From assembly GCA_029215795.1 (NCBI GenBank), contig JARDYH010000004.1, forward strand, positions 217,676,017 to 217,740,016: a stretch of DNA of 64,000 nucleotides, read 5' to 3'. The first letter of the stretch is position 1, and each line of letters opens with the position of its first letter. The stretch comes from Anniella stebbinsi (taxonomy: Eukaryota > Chordata > Lepidosauria > Squamata > Anniellidae). Positions 36,255 through 47,800 of this stretch are shown piece by piece. A program made the translations under genes and the position numbers. The notes under the pieces are model-generated. The model searched no databases. It was not told where the DNA came from and saw only the letters and a list, made by a program, of their open reading frames with translations.

Positions 36255-36345
36255 GGCTTTTATTTCTGCTGCTATATTATTATTATTATTAATATTATTA
36301 TTAATATTTATTACACTTATATATCGCCCCATAGCTGAAGCTTTT
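36255..36345 (-). repeat. (TAT)n-tailed LINE 3' remnant, antisense
   Basis: A TATTATTATTATTAATATT tract leads into TATATCGCCCCATAGCTGAAG, the same unit as at 28205. Confidence 0.6.
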
Positions 36346-38921
36346 AATTGCTCAACGATTTGTACACTTGAAATACCAAGTAGCCTTGCAGTTAAGTACA
36401 AAATATTTATCAGTCCACAATAAAATGTAGTGTAGCTCACTCATTTGCTATTTCATTTGTTATCTATATCATGGTTTGTTTATTTTGGCTTGTCTTCCCT
36501 GAACCTTAAAGAGAGTAGGTTATCATGAATTATGGATAGATGTTTAGAGAAGGTGGATATTCCCATGGAGATAGAATGCATTAGGATTTTTTTAAATATA
36601 GTGTCAATAAGATTTTAGCACTGAAGACCTAAAAAAGTCTACATGAATGCAGATGGAACCTACTGCTTCCAAGTAATTGTTTTCAGATTTGGGGTGACTA
36701 TGAATTCAGCTTCCAATTTGTTTGAAATATTAAAACTTGAAAGTTGTAGCAGTCACCAGAAGAGTAGATTGAAATCCAACTCTGAGCAAATAGTTCATCA
36801 GAGGACAATTTTAGAAAACAAATGTATTGATTTGACTCCTCAACTGTTGGATTTTCGTCTCCTGTTTTCTGGTGCTGACCCCATAGTGTGTTTACACACA
36901 GGTACCACCATCCTTCAGCTTACTGCATATGGTATATATGAATTCATATTACCAGTCATTGTGTATCAAATATAGCCACATTTTATGGAATAGGGCAAGT
37001 TTAATAATCTGGAATTCCCCTCTATGATTCCTCTGAGAACTGTGAAGTAGTGCTTTTTATTGCCAAAAATGTATATAGCCTGCCCTTTGGTAGACAATTG
37101 GCATTCCCAGGGCAGCTTATTAATGAAGGAAGGGAAGTTAATTCTGGGAACTATCCATAGAGATCTGCCAGCTTCAGTACATTGCCAGAGGCCTCAATTG
37201 GCTTTACTTACTTGAAGCCCCATCCACATGGTGCCATGACATTATAGCATCAAGCTGCTTCACATAGCCTGGTGAGTCTCTTCATGATGAGTCAGTTCAC
37301 TGTGTCTTTACTCTGCTTTTATAGAATTATGAGTGGGTTACAGATAAGGCACAGCTAGGCTGGGAGCATGACCTCTGCAGAAGAATATGCTTTCCTGCTA
37401 CAGGGCTCACTGCTATGAAAAACCATTTTACTTCTCATGTGCTACATCACTCAAGAAGCTAAGCATACAGTTCCATGAGTTTATTGAAAGATGGTTGCCA
37501 TTAATGAACCCCTTAACATCGTACTTTTAGCCAGACTTTCAAGTTCATTACTCTCTAATGATGAATATCTATTACTGACTTCATTTTCATAATCCCACTG
37601 ATCTGTATCTTGGTAGGTGCACAATATGGAATAAATGCAAAGGCATCTTTGTTCGTATCACTCCTACAACCATTTTTCTTATTCTAGTTGCTTCTTCCAA
37701 AGCTGGCATTCAACAAATTCTCACTGGCATTCAACAAATAAAAGGTGCTGCGGACTCAGTTCAGTCCCTCTGGGATGTTCTGTTGATCAGCCAACAAATA
37801 TTATGTACGGGAATTTAGTGATCCCGGTTCACTTTCCACAGAGTAAGCGTGTTCCAGAAATCCATGCAAGGAAAAAATACTCACACACCAGCGGTTCTCT
37901 TCAGTAAAAGCTTTACTGAGATTCAGTATTTCCTTCAATATATTTACAGCAGTTTTGGTCATCAATATAATACAGATTACCAAGAAAATCCACATCACAT
38001 AACATCATCATCAACCATCTAACACCAGCATCAAATAACTATGAGACATGTACAGATATATATACACATTTGAATGGACAATGACTATGCACAAAATATA
38101 GAAAAAACTCCAGGAGAAAAAACCCTATATCTCTTTGACCTTTAAAAGCAGTAGATAGAAAAAACACTCCCCTGCTAATTGACAACCAGGTGCAATAACC
38201 AGTCTTCTGGACACTCTACATTTCTATTCATCTGTTGAGAAATTTTACCTCAACATATTAATCTAGTCAGCTTTCAGGATAAAGACATTTTACAGTTGGA
38301 GAAACAGATTATGTACAGTGAATCAACAACCTGCAGGGAATAGATGCACCCAACTTGAATGTTGTCCAGTTGGTAGGATACACAGTTGATCTGGTAGCAG
38401 TTCCTACTGCCGTCATGAAAGTTGCAGGTCTTCATTCTTTTATCTCCAGGACCCTCTAGTTTTTTTGTTTGCAGTTGTTGTTGTTTTAAGCAGAGGCCCA
38501 TCTGTCTGGCCAGTCAGCCTACCTATCTGGAACTTTAGCTTGACCTTCATTTGAATCCGTAACCTCCATGCTTTCAAAGGAATTTCTTGGAAAACATCCT
38601 TTTATCTAAGCTTTACTTGACTCAAATGATGGGCCTTACAGAATTTTGATTTCTTATGGTATCAACTTCCATTGTGTGACAACATCCATTCTTCATAACA
38701 GCATGATTCTTTGTTCCAGTGACCTGCCATCTTCTTCATTTGAACTGGTAACATCCTGAACTGGAAATACTGAAATTTGTAAGGACTGCTCCATCTAGAT
38801 ATGTGATGAATAAACATGTGTAAGCAGCCCTTTGTTGGAGAAGGGTAATATATGTACAGATGACCATTGAAAATCATGAAGTAATATTATGTTTAATGTT
38901 TAAAGTTCAGATTAGCCTTCC

Positions 38922-39055
38922 CCAACCTGGTGCCCTCCAGATGTTTTGAATGACAACTTACCACATTCCTGATAATTGGCTATACTTGCTGGGGCTGATG
39001 AGAGTTGAAATCCAAAACATTTGGAGAACACCAGGTTGGGAATGGCTGGTTTCGT
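38922..39055. mobile_element. hAT-like MITE (CCCCAACCTGGTG ends)
   Basis: CCTTCCCCAACCTGGTGCCC at the left is mirrored by GGAGAACACCAGGTTGGGAA at the right, with inverted ATGTTTTGAATGACAA and TTGAAATCCAAAACAT inside. It is a foldback of about 130 bp. Confidence 0.75.
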
Positions 39056-40434
39056 TTATCACAAAAGCCTTGGGTGACATGTCACCCCTGTTTGATACAG
39101 CGGCCTTTAAGAAGGAACAGTAGTCTTCATCCAAGGAAAATTTGCAATAGAGATGACATAAAATATCACGTTTCTGAGGCCCTGTGATGCTGCTATTAGC
39201 AGGTGAGTATTAGGGCAGAAATATTGAGACTTTGCTTCCTGACCCAAGTGAAGGTAGTTGAAGAACTTTGGATGTTTGTTCTTTCTAGCACAATTCTACT
39301 CAAAAGCAAGCCCCAATGATCTCAATGAGGCTTAGTCCCAGATATATGGCACAGTATTGCAGCCTTAATGACCTGACACGGATCTTGAATTGGCTCTGTG
39401 TAGAAACAAAAAAAGACAGTGGTGCAGAGATATTTTCTGAACTGGTTTGTAAATTCTAGTTAAAGCTAACTATTGTAAGTACAAAGTTATTCTAAGGCTG
39501 AACATTCTTCCTCAGCGCTGTGATCTTCAGTGTTTTCCTCACTCTTTCAATCATTCTCGCTTGTTTTCACTTTTAAATTTGTATTTCTTCCATTGTCAAT
39601 GGTATGAAGAATAATGTGGAAATTATGGAATAGAAATAGGATAGTTTAAGCTTTAACTTAAATAGCTCACAGAGGAGAAATACTATTGTTGTGCTCTAAG
39701 AAGAATTCCTGTTGAATATGTTAGAACTTGAGTCCATACTTCTATGAGGGTTACTTTGGTGCTATGCTCAATGCACCAGTATCATTTTCCTTTGCCAGGG
39801 CAGTTATAAATAGTGCTTTTGTATAGAACTTCCAAGCTGAATTGAAATACCCTTTTATGAGCACTAAGGGTCCACCAGCTGTTGTCTCTGGCAAAGCCCT
39901 ATGCCAGTTGAAATTAAGCAGTACTAGCTCTGCTGGGTACAAGAGAATCTTAGTAATTTCAGGGATTATGTTGAAAGATTAATGTATACATTTCTATAGC
40001 TACTTTTAGCTCTGGGTTGTTGTTTTTAGCCTGGCTGAACAATTAAAATTGACCATTTGCTTGGGGGATCTGTAAAGGCAGTCAATGGCTTATTAATGTA
40101 CAGCTTTTACTTAATTAGATGTTCAATGTTTTAAGTTACAGAAACATTGCTAAAAACTATTCTGGAATTAAGTTTTGTATCACATTCTGCATGTATACAA
40201 TATATCATAACCCATTTTTTTAAACATAACTTTTTCTGGCTCGTATTAGAACAACAAAAACGATGCTTGAATTATAGACAGCTTTGAAGGTTATGTTAAT
40301 TATAAAAAACAATTAGTTACTTGTTGGGCAATAATGAGATTTTAAAAAAACATCAGAATGATTTATTACAACTGTTAACAAAGTTAAGTAAGGTTTATAT
40401 GCGTATAAACAATTCGCAAAGTGGCCATGGGACC

Positions 40435-40890
40435 CAAAGAGGACAAAGCTCTCCAGGTCTTAGTAGCTATTTTTCTCTCTGTCCTGAAGTTGTGTTTGCT
40501 CCTTTTTGGATGAGCCTGCTCATGCCCTCTGTCTCTCTCCCTGTTGTACACACTTCTTCAGCAGCCACTATCCACACCTCTTTGGTATTTGCTTCAGTCT
40601 CCTCTTCCTCCATGCTTCTTCAGCAGTCTTCTCCATGTTTTCTTTCCTGCATGATGTCCATGCCTCTTGAATTACTTTTCTCTCCTGAATGTCAGTTGTT
40701 TTCTTTTAATCCTCAGTGGTGACTGCAGCCCAAGTGGCTGCAGAAGGCAAAGATTGCCCAGTCTGTCAATATCTTGAGGATGCTGGCAGCTGCTAAATGC
40801 ATGGACTTCGTTGTTTGCTGAAGACCCTCAACGAAACTGTTAAAAGAGCCATAGGTGGCTCCTGAACCACAGTTTGGCCACCCCTGCTAT
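40435..40890. repeat. Probable hAT-derived repeat
   Basis: The right end AGCCATAGGTGGCTCCTGAA then TTTGGCCACCCCTGC resembles Charlie-type hAT termini. The interior is pyrimidine-rich with an open frame at 40321-40722 that looks like chance. Confidence 0.45.
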
Positions 40891-42724
40891 AAAACTTGCT
40901 AAGTTATCAAAGAAGGGTATCCTCAATTATTCTAAGCCACACGGTGCTAGTGACCCTTCTCATTGCTAGGTGCTATATTATTTAAGTGTCATATTTACAT
41001 TGCTAGTAAGCGGTGAAGCTTGAAATCCTCCTGTGGCAAATAAGGGTGCAGGTAGACCTCAGATCAGTTCTAGGTGTCCTGTCACGTTTTAACCAGCTTT
41101 TCCACCTACATAGATATAATATTGTAGTGGAATGGTGATACTTGTTCTGAAATAAGCACATCATGAAACTATCTGAAACAGGTCTCATGTTATATCACCT
41201 TATTATTGATTGAGTAATTTTGGGGCGGTGAGGGTGGCTAATTGTAAGAGAACTTGAGCTATCTGAATTAAGCTTAACACTACAAGTTTTTTCAATCTTA
41301 CATAGAAAAATCCATCACTCCTTCCTTTGTGTTTCATGGATGAATAAACTTTATTTATTCTGTGGTCTGTTTTGGCCATTAGTCATAAAATGATACAAAC
41401 TGAGCCATAAAACACCTTTATAATCAACGAACAATACTCTTAGTATTTTGTTAATGCATTAGAATACCTTTTAAGTGCTAATCTTTTAATTATGTGTGGA
41501 GATTTTACATAAATGCCCTGGCTGTGGCCTGTTCAGTACTTACAATTCATTTTGAGGACCTGTGCTGATGTTGCTGCAGCTTGACATCTAGCATTAGTGT
41601 TACATATTCTTGGAAGGTACAGAGGCAGTCCTGCATGAAAGAAAACTGCTGATCGAATGAGGCAAAAAGGGAGGAACGAGACATGGCCCATAATCTCAAT
41701 TCCTGTTGATGGACAATAAATTGCATTTTCTAGCGTGGGAAGATCTACAAGTGATAATGTTGTTCTGTTTTTATAGGCTGTGTTGACCATATCATATTGC
41801 TTCCTTTAGGTCAGTAATTCTCAGACTGTGTGCTAGAGCTCCCTAATATGCTCTTATGTGCCACAAGAGAATTTCCAATATGTCATAAGAAATAAATAAT
41901 CAAAGACTCCTGTGAATCCAAAGCACCCACCCAAAAAGAAGATAGCTGCTGCCTCACTGTGTGACTTGCTGCTCTGGCCTCTTCACAATCAGCTTCCACA
42001 GCTGACAGATAATTCTGCTGCACATGTGTTTGGTGGGATTGCAACAGAATTTCCTGTTCCAAATTGAGACTGCTAGTTGTATCTCTGTGTGAGTCTCTGT
42101 TGTAGGCTTTCCTCTTTCCAATCAGCAGGCATGCCTAGGTCAGGACTCATGCTGAAATACAGGAGGAAGATTCTTCAGAAAGTGGGTAATTCTTACATGC
42201 TATAAAAGTAAACTTTTTTTAGGTGTAAGAGTACTGCATCCATTTTTAGTTCAGGAAAAAGGGTATGCCTTGGGTATCAGGAGTTTAAGAAATGCTGTTT
42301 CTAAGTTTTATTACACAAAAACAGAAGGCAGCAGTTGGTAAATTAAACAATTGTATGATGCACAAGGCACACAACTGCAAAACAATGAAAATATTTCAAA
42401 AGTTGGGGTAAATACTTTTTATCGACTGTATGGTAATAGTAAATACTGTATATATAATTTTTGCTTGTAACAAGCTACACAACTAAATGAAAATAATTTA
42501 AACACTACAGTCCATGATAGAAAAGCAAACATTAATGTTGTTCAAACCAAACTATTAGCAATACTAACGTTGCAACGGAAGTTTTCAAAACAAACTTCTT
42601 TTTTATATTGCTACTACTTGCAATGAGACATATGGTTCACAAAACAAACTGTTTTTTATATATATATTGCTACTATTTATAACAAGAATACAAGAAATAC
42701 AACAGGCTTCTGGTTATCCACCCG

Positions 42725-42749
42725 TTTCATGTGAAGCAAGCTTCTTCAG
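42725..42749 (-). ncRNA. Hammerhead-like core motif
   Basis: On - it reads CTGAAGA, then a GAAGCTTGCTTC-type stem, then GAAACGGG. It matches the layout at 19269-19291 and 60110-60137 and lies in a stretch repeating the words AAACAAAC and ATATTGCTACTA. Confidence 0.3.
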
Positions 42750-43789
42750 ATAGGCTATTCTTTGAAATATGTTTTGATAAAGGGCTTCAAAGTTGAAACT
42801 CAGATTTGTGAAAGGGTGCTAGAAAGCTTAGAAGGGGAAGGGGAAATCCTTAAGCTGTCGCATTTTTGTCCGTTCATAACTGGATTTATAAAGATCAGTT
42901 TTCTGTAACTTCTGAAACTCCCTCATCTTCTTTGGCCTCTGCAGATGGTGCTGCATTATGATGCTTCTGGAGGTGGTCTAATGTGGAGCAGGATTTAAAG
43001 AAATTCAGGTAATTACATTAAAATAGAATCGGTACTTTTCTTAATTTCAGTATTTCATGGAATCACAATAATGCCTGTACAGGGCCACTGAATGTCCAGT
43101 CTAGGGAGTTGCCGGTGTCAGATATTTCTTAAAAAGCTTCCCTCATGGTTGAAGAAATACAGAATAATCCACTCTCATCAAGAGTTCTCCCTAGTTGTTT
43201 GTAGGAGTAGAAATACAAACTCTTACCATTTTCCAACTAATTTGCTGTTAACTTCTATACTACTGATAATATACTAATAATAATACTTAACATTTGTATA
43301 GTGTATAGTGGGGAACCTCCTGACCATAGATCAAATGCAGACCATAGGATGCAGCCCTCTGCCCCCACCCCATGTGCCAGTGGGGGCTTTTTAAAGGCCT
43401 AATTTCTATGGTGGGGTAGGGTGGGGGTGTTTGGAGGCGTCACTGCTGGGGAGGGAAAGACTAACCCTCCTCTCCCCCAGTGCTGCAACCTTACCCCACC
43501 ACCACCACCGGTGATATTTTTTGAAGCCCCCATTGGTGTTATTTGAGGCTTGTTACAACAGCAGGGCAGGAGTGGAGGGAGATGGGGAGGAAAGGGAAAG
43601 AATAGTGGGGGAGGGGAGAGAGACAAAAATGGGAGTGAGAGATAAAGAGCTACACACAGAGAGTGTTTGTGTGTGAGAAGAGAGATATAGGGAAAGTTTC
43701 ACATAAGGGAATGTGGCTCTCAGGCCCAAAACACCTATCCATCCCTGGTATAACACATTCAAATGTTCAAATCACTTCACATGAATTAG

Positions 43790-43945
43790 CTGTCAGCATT
43801 ATTGTACCCCATATTGCAGATGGGGGCGACTGAGGCTGAGAGAGAATGGTTTGCCCAATGCTCTCGAGTGAGTTCATGGAGTCATGAGATTTGAACCAGG
43901 GAATTCTTGATTCACAGCTCAGTTTTATAGCCACCACACGACCTC
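43790..43945 (-). repeat. MIR-like SINE, antisense
   Basis: ACCCCATATTGCAGATGGGG, then GACTGAGGCTGAGAGAG, TTTGCCCAATG and GATTTGAACCAGGGAATTC follow the order of an antisense MIR core. It lies about 240 bp upstream of the LIN54 first coding exon. Confidence 0.75.
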
Positions 43946-44182
43946 AGCTCTCGGTATATTTGGTAGGTATTCTTGTTAGCCATATTTGCTCTTGGGAGCA
44001 TTTTTTTTTGGGGGGGGGGCAAAGCTGATACCATGTAGATATGGTATCAGCTGTTATGTGGTGTCCTGCAATAATATATGTGATACTCCAACTTACATAT
44101 TGTTACGCAGCTGACAAAACTGAATTTCCTTTGAAATTTCGCTGCAGTGCCTCATCTTCAACCTACCGTCAACATTTGCAAT

Positions 44183-44854
44183 ATGGAGGTAGTGTCGGCA
44201 GAAGTGAACAGCTTGCTCCCTGAAGAGATCATGGACACAGGTATAACGCTGGAGGAAGACGATAACATTGAGGCTGTAATTGTAGGTGACTCTATTCCTA
44301 TGGAAACGGAACTGGAAGGAATGGCAAATATAAGCTCAGTTGGTGATTCTACAAGTACCACTGCATCAATTGCCACAGAGACTGTCATGGTGCCCAGCAA
44401 TTGTGTAAGCCATGTCGTGGGCAATACTGCCAATGCAAGAGCTGACACTAGTGCAATTGTGCAACCTTTGTGCAGCCTCCAAAAACTGGGTACTCAGATA
44501 CCTGTCACTATATCAGCCAATCAGATCATTCTAAACAAGGCAACTGACTTGAAAATTGGTAAACAGACTGTGAAACAGGAAGGACAAAAGCTCATTGTAA
44601 CAACTTTGGGGAAGCCTGGGCAACCAATTGTCTTAGCTCTACCCCACAACCAGATATCACAATCTCCGAAAGCCTCATCACAAGTGCAAGCAAGTGACTC
44701 CAAGATGTCAACGCAGCAGTTCAAGGTGGTAACTATTGGAGGAAGACCGGAAGTGAAACCTGTCATTGGTGTGTCAGCCTTGACTCCAGGGAGCCAGTTG
44801 ATTACTGCCACTCAATCCTCTGCATTACAGACCCAGCAATTAAAAGCAGTGCAG
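44183..44854 (+). CDS. LIN54: LIN54 coding exon 1
   Basis: It has 224 codons from ATG to a GTAAGA donor at 44855. The start matches the family start. The frame is open upstream to a GTG at 44147, but that is not homologous. The acceptor is either 44109-44110 or 44146-44147, both ending in CAG before the ATG. A short ATD segment replaces human VSQTSD. Confidence 0.95.
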
Positions 44855-47800
44855 GTAAGAAGGAGTTCTGCTAATTATACTATGCCCTCTTATTTGGGAT
44901 TCCCTTGTGTTGGCAGCAAAGTATGTGGAGCAGAGTTGGGCTGGTAAAAGGAACCCCAATAAATCAATAAGACAAGCAAGATATAAAGCAGAGTTAAAGT
45001 GTAATGGAAGATTATAAATAATAATGGAGTACTTGCCTATCAGAATGGAAGTGTAGCAGCAAAAAACGATTTGGAGAATGCTTCATGGGAATCATGAGCA
45101 GATAAAACATCACAGGTGATGAGTAGGAGATGGCAGTTTGAGTGCAGTGGAGAATGAGAGTAAAGGCTCTGTGTAAGAGAAGTTAAGGAGTGAGAGCTTT
45201 GGGGCATGCATGTATACAAACACATGCAAGAGATGAAGCTGAGTGCAGTAGTGATTCATGGGCATAGCCATTCCTCGACCTCCCCACAAGTACCCTCAGC
45301 TTTTCATCCCCACACCTAGGTTAACAGAAGCATTTTGTTGGATCTGATTTCTTTTGTAGCAGGAAAGAGGGTTTATGGCTAAGAATTTTTCCCACTTGTT
45401 AGAGGGGTTGGATGAAGGGAGAGGGACTAACTTCTTCCATATGTGTTCATTGGGGTTTCTTATGCAGCAGCAAGTTCAACTAGAGGGGGGGGGGGAGAGG
45501 GATAGCCTTGGTTTGTAGGGACTCCCATCTCCCTGGTCAGGTAACCCATTCAGCCGTCAGCCAGTTTAAGTGACTTTACCTGTACTACATACCCAGCCGC
45601 CTGACATTCTTCTTGCCTGAGCTGGCAGAGTGATCTTGGATGTAGTATTGAGAACTCCAAGGCTTGTAGTTTTCAGAGACTTTAATATTGATGCTGAGGT
45701 TACTTTGTCAGGAGCATCTCAGGATTTCATGGCCACCATGTCATCCATAATTATGCTTGTCTCAAATAATATCTAGCCAACACATGTGGCAAGGCACATT
45801 TTGGGTCTGGTTTTTTGTACTGGGCTGAGAAAAAATGATCTGTGGGAGGGGGAGCCAGGAGTGACTGTTGCTATCTATAACCTCTGTAGGGATGGAGGGC
45901 CGAGTTTGATGGTCTGCTCCCAGAGAATAATGAATCTAGATTGTTTTCTGAGGTCTCTTGGGGAATAGCTTGCATACTTAGTCGGTGGTCCTGCTGAGAC
46001 CCAGGTCTCCACTTGGAATGACCTGGTCTATTGATACAACCCCTCCCAAAGGTCCTCGACCCAGTCATAGAACCATGTCTGCTCCTTGGTATTCCGAGGA
46101 CAATGAAATACCTGTGTCAATGATTAGAGCGTGATTGGTGATGGCTTATAATCAATACGATGAAACACAGGTAGGAATCCATTTGCGATTTTATTCTATA
46201 ACAATGAAGAAATCTTAATTCTCCGACACTTTTGCATCTGCTCATCCAACAGAGCTTTTTTGGGTGGTTAAAAGCCTCCTGGGTGTAGGCTCTGGAATAC
46301 AACAGCTTGAATCCTCAAAAGCCAGCTGTGATCAATTTGCTGGACATTTTGCAGATGAAGTAACTCATATGCATGCCAACTTAGATGGCAGTTTTTTTGA
46401 TGGTGCACTTGCCCTGTCCATCTCTGACCATTGAGTCATATTGATACTTTAGTGTTTGTGCAACCTGAAGATGTGGAGAAATTGCTTGGAAGACTGAGGC
46501 CTACAATGTACTATTTAGATTCTTGCCTGTACTGGTTTATGAAATCAACCAGAGCTGGGCTGGGTATTTGGACCTCAGAGGTGGTTAGCGCCCTTTTCTG
46601 GGATAGTGAGGTCTCTGAAGCTTTGAAAGAAGCAGCAGTGAAGCCACTACTGAAGAAACCAAATTTAGAACCTGTGGATTCTGATACTACTGCCTGGTAT
46701 CAAATTTGCTACTCTTGAACAAGGTGCTGGAGCACGTGGTGGCGTCTCAACTCCCAGGCAGTGTTGGATAATACTATTTAGATCTGTTCCAATCTGGTTT
46801 CAGACATAACTATGGGATGTAAACAGCCTTAGTCGCCCTAGTTGTTGACTTATGCCAGGAAATGGAAAGGGGAGTGCAGTCCTGTTGATTCTTCTGGACC
46901 TCTCAGTGGCTTTCTATGCCATAAACCATGGTGTCCTTCAGGATTGTCTATCTGTGTTTGGCTTAGGAAATATGGTAATACAATAATGCTTATCCTTCTT
47001 GGAGGACCAGTCTCAGAAGGTGGTGCTGGGAGACTTCTGTTCCACCCCATGGCTGTTAGTTTGTTGGATGCCGCAAGGCTTCATCCTGTCCCCCATGCAT
47101 TTTAACACCTACATGAAACTATTGGGGAAAGTCATCCAGAGGTTTGGGCAGAAGTGCTATCAATATGCAGATGATACGTAGCTCTACCTCTCGATTTTAT
47201 CTACGCATCCCAGGGAGGCAATGGAACTCTTGAACCAGTGCTGGAGGCAGTTTTGGGGTGGATGAGGGTGAACAAGTTAAGACTTAATCCAGACAAGACT
47301 GAGGTGGTGTGGATTGGAAAACAGTCTATTCCGGATGGAGATTTACTGGTTTTAGGTAGGGTTGTACTCTGAAAGAGCAAATATGTAGTTTGGGAGTCCT
47401 CCTGGATTCTGCACCTACTAGGGAAGCTCAGGTGGATGTGGTATCCAGGAGTATGTTTTACCAGCTTACAGCCACAGCTGGTGTACAGATCTACCTGGAG
47501 AGGATGGACCTTGCCTCAGTTATCCATGTGCTAGTGATATCCAGGCTGGACTACTGTAATGTGCTGTATCGGGGGCTGCCTTGGAAGATTATTCAGAAGT
47601 CTCAGTTGGTGTAGAATACAGCTGCCTGAGCGTTGGTGGGGGTGAGGCCGTCACATTATATGACACCTACACTGCACCAGCTGCATTGGTTTCTGATGCA
47701 TTCCGAAGCTCTATTTAAAGTGCTGTTTAAAACTTTTAAACTTCAACTGGTTTTGAGACCAAGTTACTTGAAGGACCGCTTTCACTAGATTCAGTCTGTC

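Larger units (their letters stand above)
30195..44182. other. LIN54 intron 1 / 5' region, about 14 kb without coding exons
   Basis: No coding exon is recognised. It holds a second GC-rich promoter-like region (33270-33720), MITE hairpins near 32.8, 36.0 and 39.0 kb, hammerhead-like motifs at 34878-34904 and 42725-42749, a hAT-like end near 40.4-40.9 kb, and a MIR-like SINE just before the first coding exon. The stretch 37620-38880 has short broken frames and LTR-like composition but no motif I can name. Confidence 0.6.

Noticed and set aside
44147..44182. Upstream in-frame extension of LIN54
   Set aside because: The extension begins with GTG, not ATG, lies at or before a splice acceptor and has no match in the family. 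The ATG at 44183 fits human MEVV.
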